Below, piece after piece: positions 33,296-42,276 of a stretch of 64,000 bases of DNA. The stretch covers positions 1,783,267-1,847,266 of the forward strand of contig NZ_BMJA01000001.1 of NCBI RefSeq assembly GCF_014642835.1, in the 5' to 3' direction. The position numbers were made by a program, and so were the translations under genes. The number at the start of each line of letters is the position of its first letter. The first letter of the stretch is position 1. The notes under the pieces are model-generated. The model did not search any database. It had not been told where the DNA came from and worked only from the letters and a program-made list of their open reading frames with translations. Source of the stretch: Dyella nitratireducens. GTDB taxonomy: Bacteria; Pseudomonadota; Gammaproteobacteria; Xanthomonadales; Rhodanobacteraceae.

Positions 33296-33347
33296 AAAAA
33301 CGGCCGCCCCCGATTCCTTGGGGTGATGGTGACGAATCGGGGACGGC
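33296..33347 (-). terminator. rho-independent terminator after ubiK
   Basis: A 14-bp stem with one mismatch, 33303-33316 paired with 33334-33347 (GCCGCCCCCGATTC / GAATCGGGGACGGC). On the minus strand it is followed by TTTTT (33300-33296). It begins 12 bp after the ubiK stop. Confidence 0.75.
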
Positions 33348-33359
33348 TACCGGAACTGA

Positions 33360-33617
33360 TCAGGCTCCGCGAGATGACATAGCGGCCTCCAGCTCCGCCA
33401 CGCGCTGTTCGAGTTCCTCGACCCGGGAGCGCGTGCGCGCCAGCACCTGGGTCTGAACATCGAATTCCTCACGGGTAACCAGCTCGAGATGGCGCAGTCC
33501 CTGCGCCAGGATATCGTGAAAATTGGCGCGCAAATCCTTGTGCGCGTCTACCATCCCTGGCGGAACCAACGAGACAAGCCGTAGGGCAATTTGGTCGATA
33601 TCCTGCCTCCCCATCAT
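33360..33617 (-). CDS. ubiK: ubiquinone biosynthesis accessory factor UbiK (BMFP domain)
   Basis: An 85-residue, almost wholly helical protein of the BMFP/YqiC family. A membrane-interacting amphipathic helix (IDQIALRLVSLVPPG) is followed by LRANFHDILAQGLRHLELVT and a C-terminal trimeric coiled coil (RSRVEELEQRVAELEAAM). UbiK binds UbiJ and is required for aerobic ubiquinone synthesis. Two successive ATGs (33617, 33614) begin the homologous part; the frame is open further but without homology. ubiJ-ubiB are about 10 kb away in this window. Confidence 0.88.
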   Translation of the reverse strand: MMGRQDIDQIALRLVSLVPPGMVDAHKDLRANFHDILAQGLRHLELVTREEFDVQTQVLARTRSRVEELEQRVAELEAAMSSRGA

Positions 33618-33694
33618 GGTAGGCACCTCGAACTCGTCGGGAGACAGTCTATGAAGAAGGTGAAAAGCGGCGCCATCGGTGTGCTCCATCAAAA

Positions 33695-33716
33695 CTTGTA
33701 GGCATTTTCCTACAAG
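33695..33716. promoter_or_regulatory. inverted repeat upstream of the PII gene
   Basis: CTTGTAGG-CATTTT-CCTACAAG, an 8-bp perfect inverted repeat with a 6-bp spacer, midway between the divergent ubiK and PII genes. The spacing resembles the TGTAAG-N6-CTTACA box of GacA/UvrY-type (LuxR/NarL-family) regulators, with GG/CC in place of AG/CT. The regulator is not known. Confidence 0.45.
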
Positions 33717-33770
33717 ACGGGGACGGGCTGCCTTCGGGCGGGCAGAATGGCTATGCTCCGCACCGCATAA

Positions 33771-34142
<372 letters not shown>

Positions 34143-34688
34143 TCAGGCTGGCTCGCGCAGCTCCGGCCGGCTACGCAAGATGCGCTGGTGATGGATCAGC
34201 AGCCCTGCGTAGTAGCAGACGTAATAGCCCACGACCAGGCCAAACGTGAGCATGGTTAGCGGGCTCTGCCCAATGTCGGGGCCATGAATGGGTGGCGTAG
34301 CGCCGGTCGGGTCCTGCATCTGTGGGGAGAGCATGGCGAAACGCCATACCAGCCGCCCTAGCAACAAGGCAGTGACAATCGCACCGATATAGGGATTGGG
34401 CACATAGCAGTCGCCCTTCACCGGATGCACTTCGAAACGGCTCAGGTGAAGCCCAATCAAGCCGAGTACACCCCCAGCAATCAGCCCGCCAACCAATCCG
34501 CCAAGCAATCGCACGTCGTGCATTGCCGCAACGCTAATAAGCCCCGCGATAATCGCAAAGATCACAATACGCGCGATCATCCGCTTGCGCCGGATCGGCT
34601 GTGGACCAAACTGCCGACGCACTCGCCGCCACACGGCGAACACGATCACCGGTATTAAAACCAACGGCATGCTGAAATGAGGTGCCAT
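34143..34688 (-). CDS. inner-membrane protein of unknown function (CcdC/DUF1453-like)
   Basis: A 181-residue protein with five or six hydrophobic helices (VLIPVIVFAVWR, IARIVIFAIIAGLISVAAM, LLGGLVGGLIAGGVLGLIGL, YIGAIVTALLLGRLVWRF, MLTFGLVVGYYVCYYAGLLI). The pattern, with a short FEVHPVKGDCYVPNPYIG loop, recalls CcdC-like/DUF1453 membrane proteins, but I cannot assign it firmly. It is convergent with the PII gene with no base between the two stop codons. Confidence 0.7.
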   Translation of the reverse strand: MAPHFSMPLVLIPVIVFAVWRRVRRQFGPQPIRRKRMIARIVIFAIIAGLISVAAMHDVRLLGGLVGGLIAGGVLGLIGLHLSRFEVHPVKGDCYVPNPYIGAIVTALLLGRLVWRFAMLSPQMQDPTGATPPIHGPDIGQSPLTMLTFGLVVGYYVCYYAGLLIHHQRILRSRPELREPA

Positions 34689-34782
34689 GGTGTCCGCCCG
34701 CCCTAGGAAGTCACCAGCACATTAGCAGCGCGCCTCATGACAGGCGATTGACACCCGTCATGCGTTTTTCCGGGAGCGGTAC

Positions 34783-35526
34783 TTACTTGGCCTTGCCCTG
34801 GTTGGCCACGGCGGCCAGCTTGGCAGCGATGGCGTCCGCATCGCCCAGGTAGTAGTGGCGCATCGGCTTAAGCTGTTCGTCGAACTCATAAACCAGCGGC
34901 ACGCCATTGGGGATATTCAACTCGACGATGTCCTCGTCGGAAATGTTGTCCAGATACTTCACCAGCGCGCGGATCGAATTGCCATGGGCGACCAGCAGCA
35001 CGCGCTGGCCGCTGCGGATGGCCGGCGCAAGCACTTCGTTCCAATACGGCAATACGCGGGCAACAGTGTCCTTGAGACACTCAGTGTCCGGAATCAGCTT
35101 GGGATCGAGTCCGGCGTAGCGCGGATCTTTCAACGAGGGATTTTCCGCACGGGGCAGTGGCGGAGGCGGGATGTCGTAGCTGCGGCGCCAGACTTTCACT
35201 TGGTCCTCGCCGTACTTGGCCGCGGTTTCCGCCTTGTTGAGACCGGTAAGGCCACCGTAGTGGCGTTCGTTGAGGCGCCAGTCGGTAAGCACCGGAATCC
35301 ACATCAGGTCCATGGCATCCTGCACATGCCACAGGGTGCGCACAGCACGCTTGAGCACAGAGGTGTGAGCCACGTCGAAGTGGTAACCGGCCTGTACCAG
35401 CAGTTCGCCCGACTCACGCGCCTCAGCGGCGCCTTGCTCGGTAATGTCCACATCGGCCCAGCCGCTGAAGCGGTTTTCGAGGTTCCATTGGGATTGGCCG
35501 TGGCGGATCAGAACGAGCTTGTACAT
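34783..35526 (-). CDS. gpmA: 2,3-bisphosphoglycerate-dependent phosphoglycerate mutase
   Basis: A 247-residue glycolytic enzyme interconverting 3- and 2-phosphoglycerate. The catalytic His9 is in [12 protein letters not shown], and the family blocks [51 protein letters not shown] and [16 protein letters not shown] are intact. Length equals that of E. coli GpmA (250). The ATG at 35526 is chosen by homology. Confidence 0.97.
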   Translation of the reverse strand: MYKLVLIRHGQSQWNLENRFSGWADVDITEQGAAEARESGELLVQAGYHFDVAHTSVLKRAVRTLWHVQDAMDLMWIPVLTDWRLNERHYGGLTGLNKAETAAKYGEDQVKVWRRSYDIPPPPLPRAENPSLKDPRYAGLDPKLIPDTECLKDTVARVLPYWNEVLAPAIRSGQRVLLVAHGNSIRALVKYLDNISDEDIVELNIPNGVPLVYEFDEQLKPMRHYYLGDADAIAAKLAAVANQGKAK

Positions 35527-35672
35527 AGTTTGGATTCGATCGGAGCGGGACAAGTAAGGAATGGTGAAGGCCATGCGTAGCCGCGTCAATTCCCGACCGT
35601 GTCAGAAGTCACGCTAAACCTTCGGGCAAACACGCGCATCCTATGCCTGTCTCATACCAAGGAGTTTCGATC

Positions 35673-36320
35673 ATGCGCTTTACTACGCTGGCTCTAGCTA
35701 TGGCCCTGCTCCCGCCCCTGGCTGTGGCGGCCCAAGACATCAGCAAGGTCAATGGCTCGGTTTCGGTCGATGCCGGACAGCACGCCGGTAACGTGCATAG
35801 CGTAAATGGCTCGGTCAATGTTGGTGAGGCTGCAACCGTGCAAGACGCCAGCACCGTGAATGGTTCGGTGCATTTGGGCGCCAAAGCACAAGCCAGCAGC
35901 CTGCATACCGTCAACGGTGGCGAGGCTCTTGCGCAGGACGCCCAAGTGCGTGGCGAGGTGAGCAGCACAAACGGGGGTATTTCGCTGGACTCAGGGGCCG
36001 ACGTGACCGGCGATGTGTCCAACGTCAACGGTGCGATCCGGCTTGATCATGCGCACGTTGGCGGCAACATCGCGACTACCACCGGCGACATCACCATTGG
36101 CGAAGCATCGCACGTGGATGGCGGCATCACCGTCAATGAGCAGCACGGCTTCAACTTTTCCAGTCGTCCGCCACGCATTGTCATTGGTCCGCATGCCATC
36201 GTACGCGGCACGCTGGATTTCCGCCGAGAGGTGGTCCTGCAGGTCAGCGACAGCGCGCAAATCGGCCCGGTGAAGGGTGCCACGGCCATGCGCTTCAGCG
36301 GCGCCCAGCCATTGAATTAG
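35673..36320 (+). CDS. exported protein with VNGSV solenoid repeats
   Basis: A 215-residue protein with a signal peptide (TLALAMALLPPLAVAA) and a repetitive mature part. The motif VNGSV or a close variant (TNGG, VNGA, TTGD) recurs every 18-19 residues from residue 26 to about 140, giving six or seven turns, each followed by a polar stretch such as DAGQHAGNVHS. This looks like a right-handed beta-solenoid resembling DUF4097/bactofilin-like polymer proteins. The C-terminal part (PRIVIGPHAIVRGTLDFRRE) continues the pattern. Periplasmic or surface location and structural or adhesive function are inferences. Ends 3 bp from the convergent hemF. Confidence 0.7.
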   Translation: MRFTTLALAMALLPPLAVAAQDISKVNGSVSVDAGQHAGNVHSVNGSVNVGEAATVQDASTVNGSVHLGAKAQASSLHTVNGGEALAQDAQVRGEVSSTNGGISLDSGADVTGDVSNVNGAIRLDHAHVGGNIATTTGDITIGEASHVDGGITVNEQHGFNFSSRPPRIVIGPHAIVRGTLDFRREVVLQVSDSAQIGPVKGATAMRFSGAQPLN

Positions 36321-36323
36321 GCC

Positions 36324-37250
<927 letters not shown>

Positions 37251-37371
37251 TCAGGATCACAAGCTTAGCAAGAGCTTGTCGGCGTGAAACTGAGCTATGT
37301 CAATGAACCCCAGCTGCCGCGCCACGGGCAGGCATCTAGGCAAGCCCCAATCCCGTGGCTAGGCTCATGAC

Positions 37372-38577
37372 ATGCGCGTGACAACCCTTCCGCTCGCAGT
37401 TTCGGCTTATACCGCCACCTCCGCGCTGGGCCACGGCCTGGATGCGCACCTCAGTGCGCTCTACGAGCAACGCAGCGGCCTAAGCATGAACGACTTCAGC
37501 AGCACACCACTGTCTTGCTGGATTGGGCGTGTCAAAGGTGTTGAAGATACCGTGCTACCAGTCATTTATGCTCAGCAGGATTGCCGCAACAACCGCCTCG
37601 CTTGGCTGGGTTTAAACCAAGACAATTTCCTGCCGCAGGTACACACTGCCCGAGAGCGTTATGGCGCAACGCGCCTAGCATTACTACTCGGGACATCAAC
37701 CGCGAGCATCGGCGCTACCGAAGAAGGCTATCGGCGTCTCGAAGACGAGCGGCTACCCGCCGACCTGCATCACACAAGCATTCACACGCCACATTCGCTG
37801 ACCGCCTTCGTTGCCGCTGCATTGAATATCAAAGGCCCGTGCCTCACCATTTCCACCGCGTGTTCTTCCAGTGCGAAAGTGTTTGCCAGCGCAGAGCGGC
37901 TGATTCGCCTGGGGCTGGTCGATGCAGCAATCGTAGGCGGCGTCGATTCGTTATGCGAGAGCACACTGTTCGGTTTCAATGCACTGGAGCTCGTATCGCC
38001 CGAACCGTGCCGCCCTTTCGATGCCACAAGATGCGGCATCTCGATCGGCGAAGCTGCCGGCTTCGCCTTGCTGGAACGCATCGCGTCTCAGCCAGATGCG
38101 CCTCTGCATTTATTGGGCTGTGGTGAATCGAGCGACGCCCACCACATGTCCACACCAGATCCGTCTGGCGCTGGTGCGGAACTCGCCTTGCGCGACATCT
38201 TCGATCGTGCGGGACTCGATGCAGCACAAATGGACTATATCAACCTGCACGGCACGGCCAGCCAGAAGAATGATGCGATGGAAGCCAGGCTCGTCGCGCG
38301 AATGTTTCCCAATACCACCCGCGTCAGCTCCACCAAGGGCCTGACCGGTCATACCTTGGGCGCCGCCGGCATCGTGGAAGCGATCATTACGCTGCTGGCA
38401 TTGCGCGATGGCTTCGTACCTGGCAACGCAGGTGTTGGCGAACCCGATCCGGCTTGTTCCTCGCACTTTGCATGGCATAACGAAACACGCCCCTTACAAA
38501 TGGCACTGAGCCATTCATTCGGCTTTGGTGGCAGCAATGCATGCCTTGCCTTTGCGCGTGCGGATCGTGACGCATGA
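37372..38577 (+). CDS. beta-ketoacyl-ACP synthase, aryl-polyene/xanthomonadin type
   Basis: A 401-residue condensing enzyme of the FabB/FabF superfamily, thought to elongate the polyene chain on an acyl carrier protein. The triad is complete: Cys164 in ISTACSSSAKV, His293 in INLHGTASQKND and His327 in GLTGHTLGAAG. TASQKND, in place of the usual TSTPLGD, is typical of the aryl-polyene enzymes. First gene of a three-gene coupled run: its stop overlaps the next ketosynthase-like gene by 4 bp. The convergent genes up to 42176 encode dehydratase-like, acyltransferase and ACP proteins of the same pathway. Confidence 0.9.
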   Translation: MRVTTLPLAVSAYTATSALGHGLDAHLSALYEQRSGLSMNDFSSTPLSCWIGRVKGVEDTVLPVIYAQQDCRNNRLAWLGLNQDNFLPQVHTARERYGATRLALLLGTSTASIGATEEGYRRLEDERLPADLHHTSIHTPHSLTAFVAAALNIKGPCLTISTACSSSAKVFASAERLIRLGLVDAAIVGGVDSLCESTLFGFNALELVSPEPCRPFDATRCGISIGEAAGFALLERIASQPDAPLHLLGCGESSDAHHMSTPDPSGAGAELALRDIFDRAGLDAAQMDYINLHGTASQKNDAMEARLVARMFPNTTRVSSTKGLTGHTLGAAGIVEAIITLLALRDGFVPGNAGVGEPDPACSSHFAWHNETRPLQMALSHSFGFGGSNACLAFARADRDA

Positions 38578-39362
38578 ATGCACTACATGTCCAAGTGGAA
38601 GGAATCGGCCTGTGGTCGCCACAACTTATCGACTTCGATGCCTTACGTCGCTTGCTTGCCGGTGAAACACCCGCTGCGTCCGCCGTACGCCCCCACGCAC
38701 TGACTTTGTCGCCGAATGAGCGACGACGCGCAACGGAAAGCGTACTCATCGCCGTCGAAGTCGCTTCTCAGGCAGCTGCTATGAGCCGATGCGGCACTGG
38801 CAATCTGGCTTGCGTATTTGCCTCTGCCTACGGCGACCAGGCCACGACCGACTACATGTGCCGTGTGCTGGCGCGTGCGCCCGTCGAACTTTCACCCACA
38901 CGCTTCCACAATTCCGTGCATAACGCGTCAGCCGGCTACTGGACGATCGCCACGAACTGTCGAGCACCCTCCAGCGCCATCTGCGCAGGAAGCGCAAGTT
39001 TCGGCGCCGGCCTGCTGGAAGCCGCCGTGCTTGCTTGCGCCGACAATCGTCCCGTCTTGCTGGTCTGCAGCGACACTACCGGTGTTGGCCCACTTGGCGA
39101 GCTAATCGGGTGCACGCAAGTCTTCGGCTGTGCGTTGTTATTATCGCCCGCCACGAATGCAGGCATGCGGTTACGTCTTGCCACAACGATGTCTTCACCC
39201 CGTCATCCACCATTGCCTGCTGAATGCTTAGCATGGATGCAGAACAACCCTTCTGCGGCAAGCCTGCCGCTATTGGCTATGTTGGCAAAGGGTCATGGCG
39301 ACTGTGTACTGGCTGCCTCGGAACAACTTGGATTGCATGTACAGCTGGAGATGCAAGCGTGA
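38574..39362 (+). CDS. beta-ketoacyl synthase-like chain-length-factor protein
   Basis: A 262-residue protein of the ketoacyl-synt_2 type. It resembles the N-terminal half of a ketosynthase (YGDQATTDYMCRVLARAP, FHNSVHNASAGYWTIATNCR, SICAGSASFG-like AICAGSASFGAGLLEA) but lacks the second half with the two histidines. In aryl-polyene clusters such a protein pairs with the full ketosynthase, as chain-length factors do in type II polyketide synthases. Both its ends overlap neighbouring genes by 4 bp. Confidence 0.85.
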   Translation: MNALHVQVEGIGLWSPQLIDFDALRRLLAGETPAASAVRPHALTLSPNERRRATESVLIAVEVASQAAAMSRCGTGNLACVFASAYGDQATTDYMCRVLARAPVELSPTRFHNSVHNASAGYWTIATNCRAPSSAICAGSASFGAGLLEAAVLACADNRPVLLVCSDTTGVGPLGELIGCTQVFGCALLLSPATNAGMRLRLATTMSSPRHPPLPAECLAWMQNNPSAASLPLLAMLAKGHGDCVLAASEQLGLHVQLEMQA

Positions 39363-40123
39363 ACAGCACATTGCGCTGGTGTGTGTTGATCCCTTGCCTC
39401 AATGAGGAAATGGCGATCGGCGCAGTGGTGAAATCGACGTTGCGGTTAGGTGTACCGGTAATCGTCATCGACGACGGCTCCGACGATCGCACACCGGAGA
39501 TCGTCAACGCATTGCCCGTCACGTTGCTGCGGCATAGTCATCGCCAGGGCAAGGGCGAAGCTCTGCGCACAGGTTTTCGGGAGGCACTGCGGCAAGGGTT
39601 TGACGCGGTCGTAACCATGGATGGTGACGGTCAGCACCTGGCCGAAGATATTCCGCGCCTGGTCGATGTGGGCAAGCGCTTCCCCGACCACATCGTCATC
39701 GGCGCGCGCCTGCTGCAGCGTGACCAGCAACCCAAGGGACGCCGCCGTGCAAACGCACTCGCGGATTGGGGCATTTCATGGGCTTGCGCGCAACCAGTGG
39801 CAGACACCCAAAGCGGGCAGCGCTGGTATCCACGCAGCGCCTTGGAGCTCGTCGAACTGGATGCACAAAATTTCGTGTTCGAAGCAGCCGTACTGATCGC
39901 CGCGTCACGTGACAAGGGCTTGGGCATCGTGTCAGTGCCGATTGCTTCACGCTACGAAGGATCATTCCGGCTAAGCCACTTCAATCCAGTCCGCGATGTC
40001 ATGCGGATTGCCTTGTACACCACCAGACAGGTATTTCGTCACGGGCAGGTCTGGGCGAGCTATAGCCGTTCGAGGGCGGCGCCGTTGATCGTCGACGATA
40101 CCTACTCGCATCGCATCGCTTAG
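39359..40123 (+). CDS. family 2 glycosyltransferase of the polyene cluster
   Basis: A 254-residue cytoplasmic GT-A enzyme. The nucleotide-sugar site is visible as CVLIPCLNEEMAIGAVVKST, VIDDGSDDRTPEIV and the DxD-type VVTMDGDGQHLAEDI, followed by DTQSGQRWYPR and NFVFEAAVLIAA. It starts with GTG at 39359, overlapping the previous stop by 4 bp. Related enzymes occur in aryl-polyene and xanthomonadin clusters, where they probably attach a sugar or phospholipid headgroup precursor. There is no C-terminal membrane helix, unlike dolichol-phosphate mannosyltransferase-like relatives. Confidence 0.88.
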   Translation: MNSTLRWCVLIPCLNEEMAIGAVVKSTLRLGVPVIVIDDGSDDRTPEIVNALPVTLLRHSHRQGKGEALRTGFREALRQGFDAVVTMDGDGQHLAEDIPRLVDVGKRFPDHIVIGARLLQRDQQPKGRRRANALADWGISWACAQPVADTQSGQRWYPRSALELVELDAQNFVFEAAVLIAASRDKGLGIVSVPIASRYEGSFRLSHFNPVRDVMRIALYTTRQVFRHGQVWASYSRSRAAPLIVDDTYSHRIA

Positions 40124-40159
40124 GTTTGCCGTCATCGCCGCACACGCGAACCTTACGGA

Positions 40160-40585
40160 TCACACGTTGTACATCACCATGATGCGCCCTGAAGCAAGCA
40201 ATCGCTCGCGCTGTTCGACCCGGAACGCGTATTGGGCAGCACGCTGGTCGGCCAAAAGCCGTTCTGCCCAGACATCCAGACGCCCACCCGCAAGATCGAC
40301 GTATTCGACCGTCAATTGAACGTCGCGCAGGCTTACCAGCCTGCCGCTGCGTGCCTCACCCTCATCAAGTAATGCCGCATGCACAGCTGCGGCCTGTGCC
40401 CCATATTCGGCCAGATGCACCACATGCAATCCCGCAGAACTACGCAGAGGATGTTCACTTGGCGTGTGACGCTCAGCTACTGCATGGATGGATACTGCAT
40501 TCCAATCCACGACTGTATCGATCAGCGCCATAGCGCCGGCATGTGGAACCAGCGCTGCCCAGGCTTCCTGCGTTAGCACCTTCAT
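40160..40585 (-). CDS. hotdog-fold 3-hydroxyacyl-ACP dehydratase-like protein (polyene cluster)
   Basis: A 141-residue single hotdog domain (AWAALVPHAGAMALIDTVVD ... VVHLAEYGAQAAAVHAALLD ... VSLRDVQLTVEYVDLAGGRL). It lacks the HFPGxP motif of FabZ but carries the HLAEYGAQAAAVH helix and PHAGxMxLID N-terminus found in dehydratases of aryl-polyene clusters (ApeP-like). It would dehydrate the beta-hydroxyacyl-ACP made during chain growth. The start overlaps the stop of the acyltransferase gene by 4 bp. Confidence 0.83.
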   Translation of the reverse strand: MKVLTQEAWAALVPHAGAMALIDTVVDWNAVSIHAVAERHTPSEHPLRSSAGLHVVHLAEYGAQAAAVHAALLDEGEARSGRLVSLRDVQLTVEYVDLAGGRLDVWAERLLADQRAAQYAFRVEQRERLLASGRIMVMYNV

Positions 40586-41526
40586 GCTTCGTGTACGGTG
40601 CGCGCCGTCACCGCTTGCGGCTGCACCGTATCTTGCTGCCAGAAGTCATAAAAGTTGAACCAGTTGTATGGCTCTTTTCGAGCGTAATATTCCAAGCGCT
40701 GCGCATAACGACGTAGGACCTGATCGAGTGCCTGGTGACGCGATTCGCGTGGAATATCCACTCGCTCCGTGAAAAGCTCAAAACTCAACGCATAACGACG
40801 GCCACCGCGATAGAGGCCAAAACACAATATCACCGGCACCTGCAGCGTGCTGGCCAGCAGCCAGGGGCCGATCGGAAATGGCGCCGGCTCGCCAAGAAAA
40901 TCCACACGTCGGAGTGTTTCATGCGCTCGGCCACGATCGGCCAGTAGTGCCACCATGCCGCCAGCGCGGCAAGTCTCAGCCATTGCCAGTGTGATGGCCG
41001 CACCGCCTTGCGAGACGTCGATAACTGCTTCACCGACGTCGGGCGCCAAAGCCTCCAGCAGCTCCGTGATGGCTGGCGTCTTCTGCTTGTCCAGTAAGAC
41101 ACGCAATGGCACTTCCGGACAGCGCGCCGCCAACGCACGCAGTACTTCGAAACTGCCCTGGTGCGAACCGACCAGCAGCACGCCACACCCTTGCGCGACG
41201 TAGTGTTGAAGCTGCTCGAGTCCCGTCACTTCGATGTCGAAATCACGTTCGCCATGCGCAAGCAGATAGATGCGATCGAGCATGGTCACCGCGAAATAGT
41301 GAACGTGCTTGAACACCTGCCAGAAGCTCGCACGGCGACCGAACAGGCGCGTCAGATACTCACGTGACGCGCGTCGCTCTGGACCGCGGCGCAGGAAGTA
41401 ATACAGGCTGATGAGATAGAGAAGCCTGCGCATGACGCCATGGCCGAAGCGCAGAGCGGCCGCGACGAGTACCCCGAGCCAGAAACGGTTGCCGCCTTCG
41501 CGCTGGTTTTGCCAATGATCGCTCAC
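40582..41526 (-). CDS. LpxL/HtrB-like acyltransferase (polyene cluster)
   Basis: A 314-residue inner-membrane acyltransferase of the lysophospholipid/lipid A type. One hydrophobic N-terminal region (LGVLVAAALRFGHGVMRRLL) is followed by the catalytic motif VGSHQGSFEVLRALA, an HX4E version of HX4D, and LLADRGRAHETLRRVDFLGE. In xanthomonadin and aryl-polyene clusters this enzyme joins the polyene acyl chain to its lipid carrier. Coupled by 4-bp overlaps to hotdog genes on both sides. Confidence 0.88.
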   Translation of the reverse strand: MSDHWQNQREGGNRFWLGVLVAAALRFGHGVMRRLLYLISLYYFLRRGPERRASREYLTRLFGRRASFWQVFKHVHYFAVTMLDRIYLLAHGERDFDIEVTGLEQLQHYVAQGCGVLLVGSHQGSFEVLRALAARCPEVPLRVLLDKQKTPAITELLEALAPDVGEAVIDVSQGGAAITLAMAETCRAGGMVALLADRGRAHETLRRVDFLGEPAPFPIGPWLLASTLQVPVILCFGLYRGGRRYALSFELFTERVDIPRESRHQALDQVLRRYAQRLEYYARKEPYNWFNFYDFWQQDTVQPQAVTARTVHEA

Positions 41527-41837
41527 GCTGCACCTTCTATCACGCCACGCGCCAACACTTGGTCATCACTGCGCAGTTCAAACTGCACTTGTCCGCAGCG
41601 ATCCACCAGTTCCAGTTCGGCCGATATGCCGGGATACAGCGGAGCAAGAAACTTCACTTCACGGATACGTGCAAGGCGCTGATCTCGCCAGCTGCGCAAA
41701 GCTTCAGCAACGTGTTCCAACACGACCACGCCGGGCACCAGCGGATGATCCGGGAAATGGCCCGGCAAACACGGATGCTCCGGCGGAACGCAAATCACCG
41801 CTCGATAACTGGCTTGACTGGAGTTACGCAGATCCAC
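41523..41837 (-). CDS. FabZ-like hotdog dehydratase (polyene cluster)
   Basis: A 104-residue hotdog protein. Unlike the other hotdog protein of this cluster it keeps the FabA/FabZ active-site block, LPGHFPDHPLVPGVVVLEHV, with the catalytic His. It is shorter than housekeeping FabZ (about 145) and matches the ApeI-type dehydratases. The stop overlaps the acyltransferase gene by 4 bp; the ACP gene is 69 bp upstream in the same direction. Confidence 0.85.
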   Translation of the reverse strand: MDLRNSSQASYRAVICVPPEHPCLPGHFPDHPLVPGVVVLEHVAEALRSWRDQRLARIREVKFLAPLYPGISAELELVDRCGQVQFELRSDDQVLARGVIEGAA

Positions 41838-41906
41838 GTGTGCAACGCTGTCGGGAAGACCTTGCTGATAATGCCTTCTCCGGCTGTCAGGCGGATTAAT
41901 GCAGGC

Positions 41907-42176
41907 TCAAGCTGTACGCTCGCGTTCAATATGTTCGGAAAGGGTACGCAGGCTGCTGAAGATACGCTGGTTGTCCGGATGGTCCGAACGCAGTTGCATG
42001 CCGTAACGCTTGGAAACGGCCAGGGCGATTTCCAGGGCATCGATGGAATCCAGGCCCAGGTCGCCACCAAACAGCGGCGCTTCGGGATCGATAGCCGCCG
42101 GATCGACTGTCTCTAGATTGAGTGCTTCCACGATCAGGTTGGCCAGTTCGTGTTCGGCAGCGGTCTGCGTGGACAT
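41907..42176 (-). CDS. acyl carrier protein of the polyene cluster
   Basis: An 89-residue acidic helical protein. The phosphopantetheine attachment site is Ser44 in LFGGDLGLDSIDALEIA. The GLDSIDAL form, with Ile after Ser, is typical of dedicated carrier proteins of aryl-polyene/xanthomonadin clusters (XanC-like) rather than of the housekeeping AcpP (DSLDTVE). The ATG at 42176 starts the homologous part. It heads the minus-strand run and is divergent from xanB2 over 100 bp, where the shared promoter region must lie. Confidence 0.9.
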   Translation of the reverse strand: MSTQTAAEHELANLIVEALNLETVDPAAIDPEAPLFGGDLGLDSIDALEIALAVSKRYGMQLRSDHPDNQRIFSSLRTLSEHIERERTA

Positions 42177-42276
42177 GCTTGGTTTCGATGCTCCGGAGGC
42201 ACGGCCAGCCCCAGGAAGCGGGGCGGCCGCGCAGTGTAACATAGGGGTCTTTCGTCCCCGGTTGCTGTGTCCAAGC

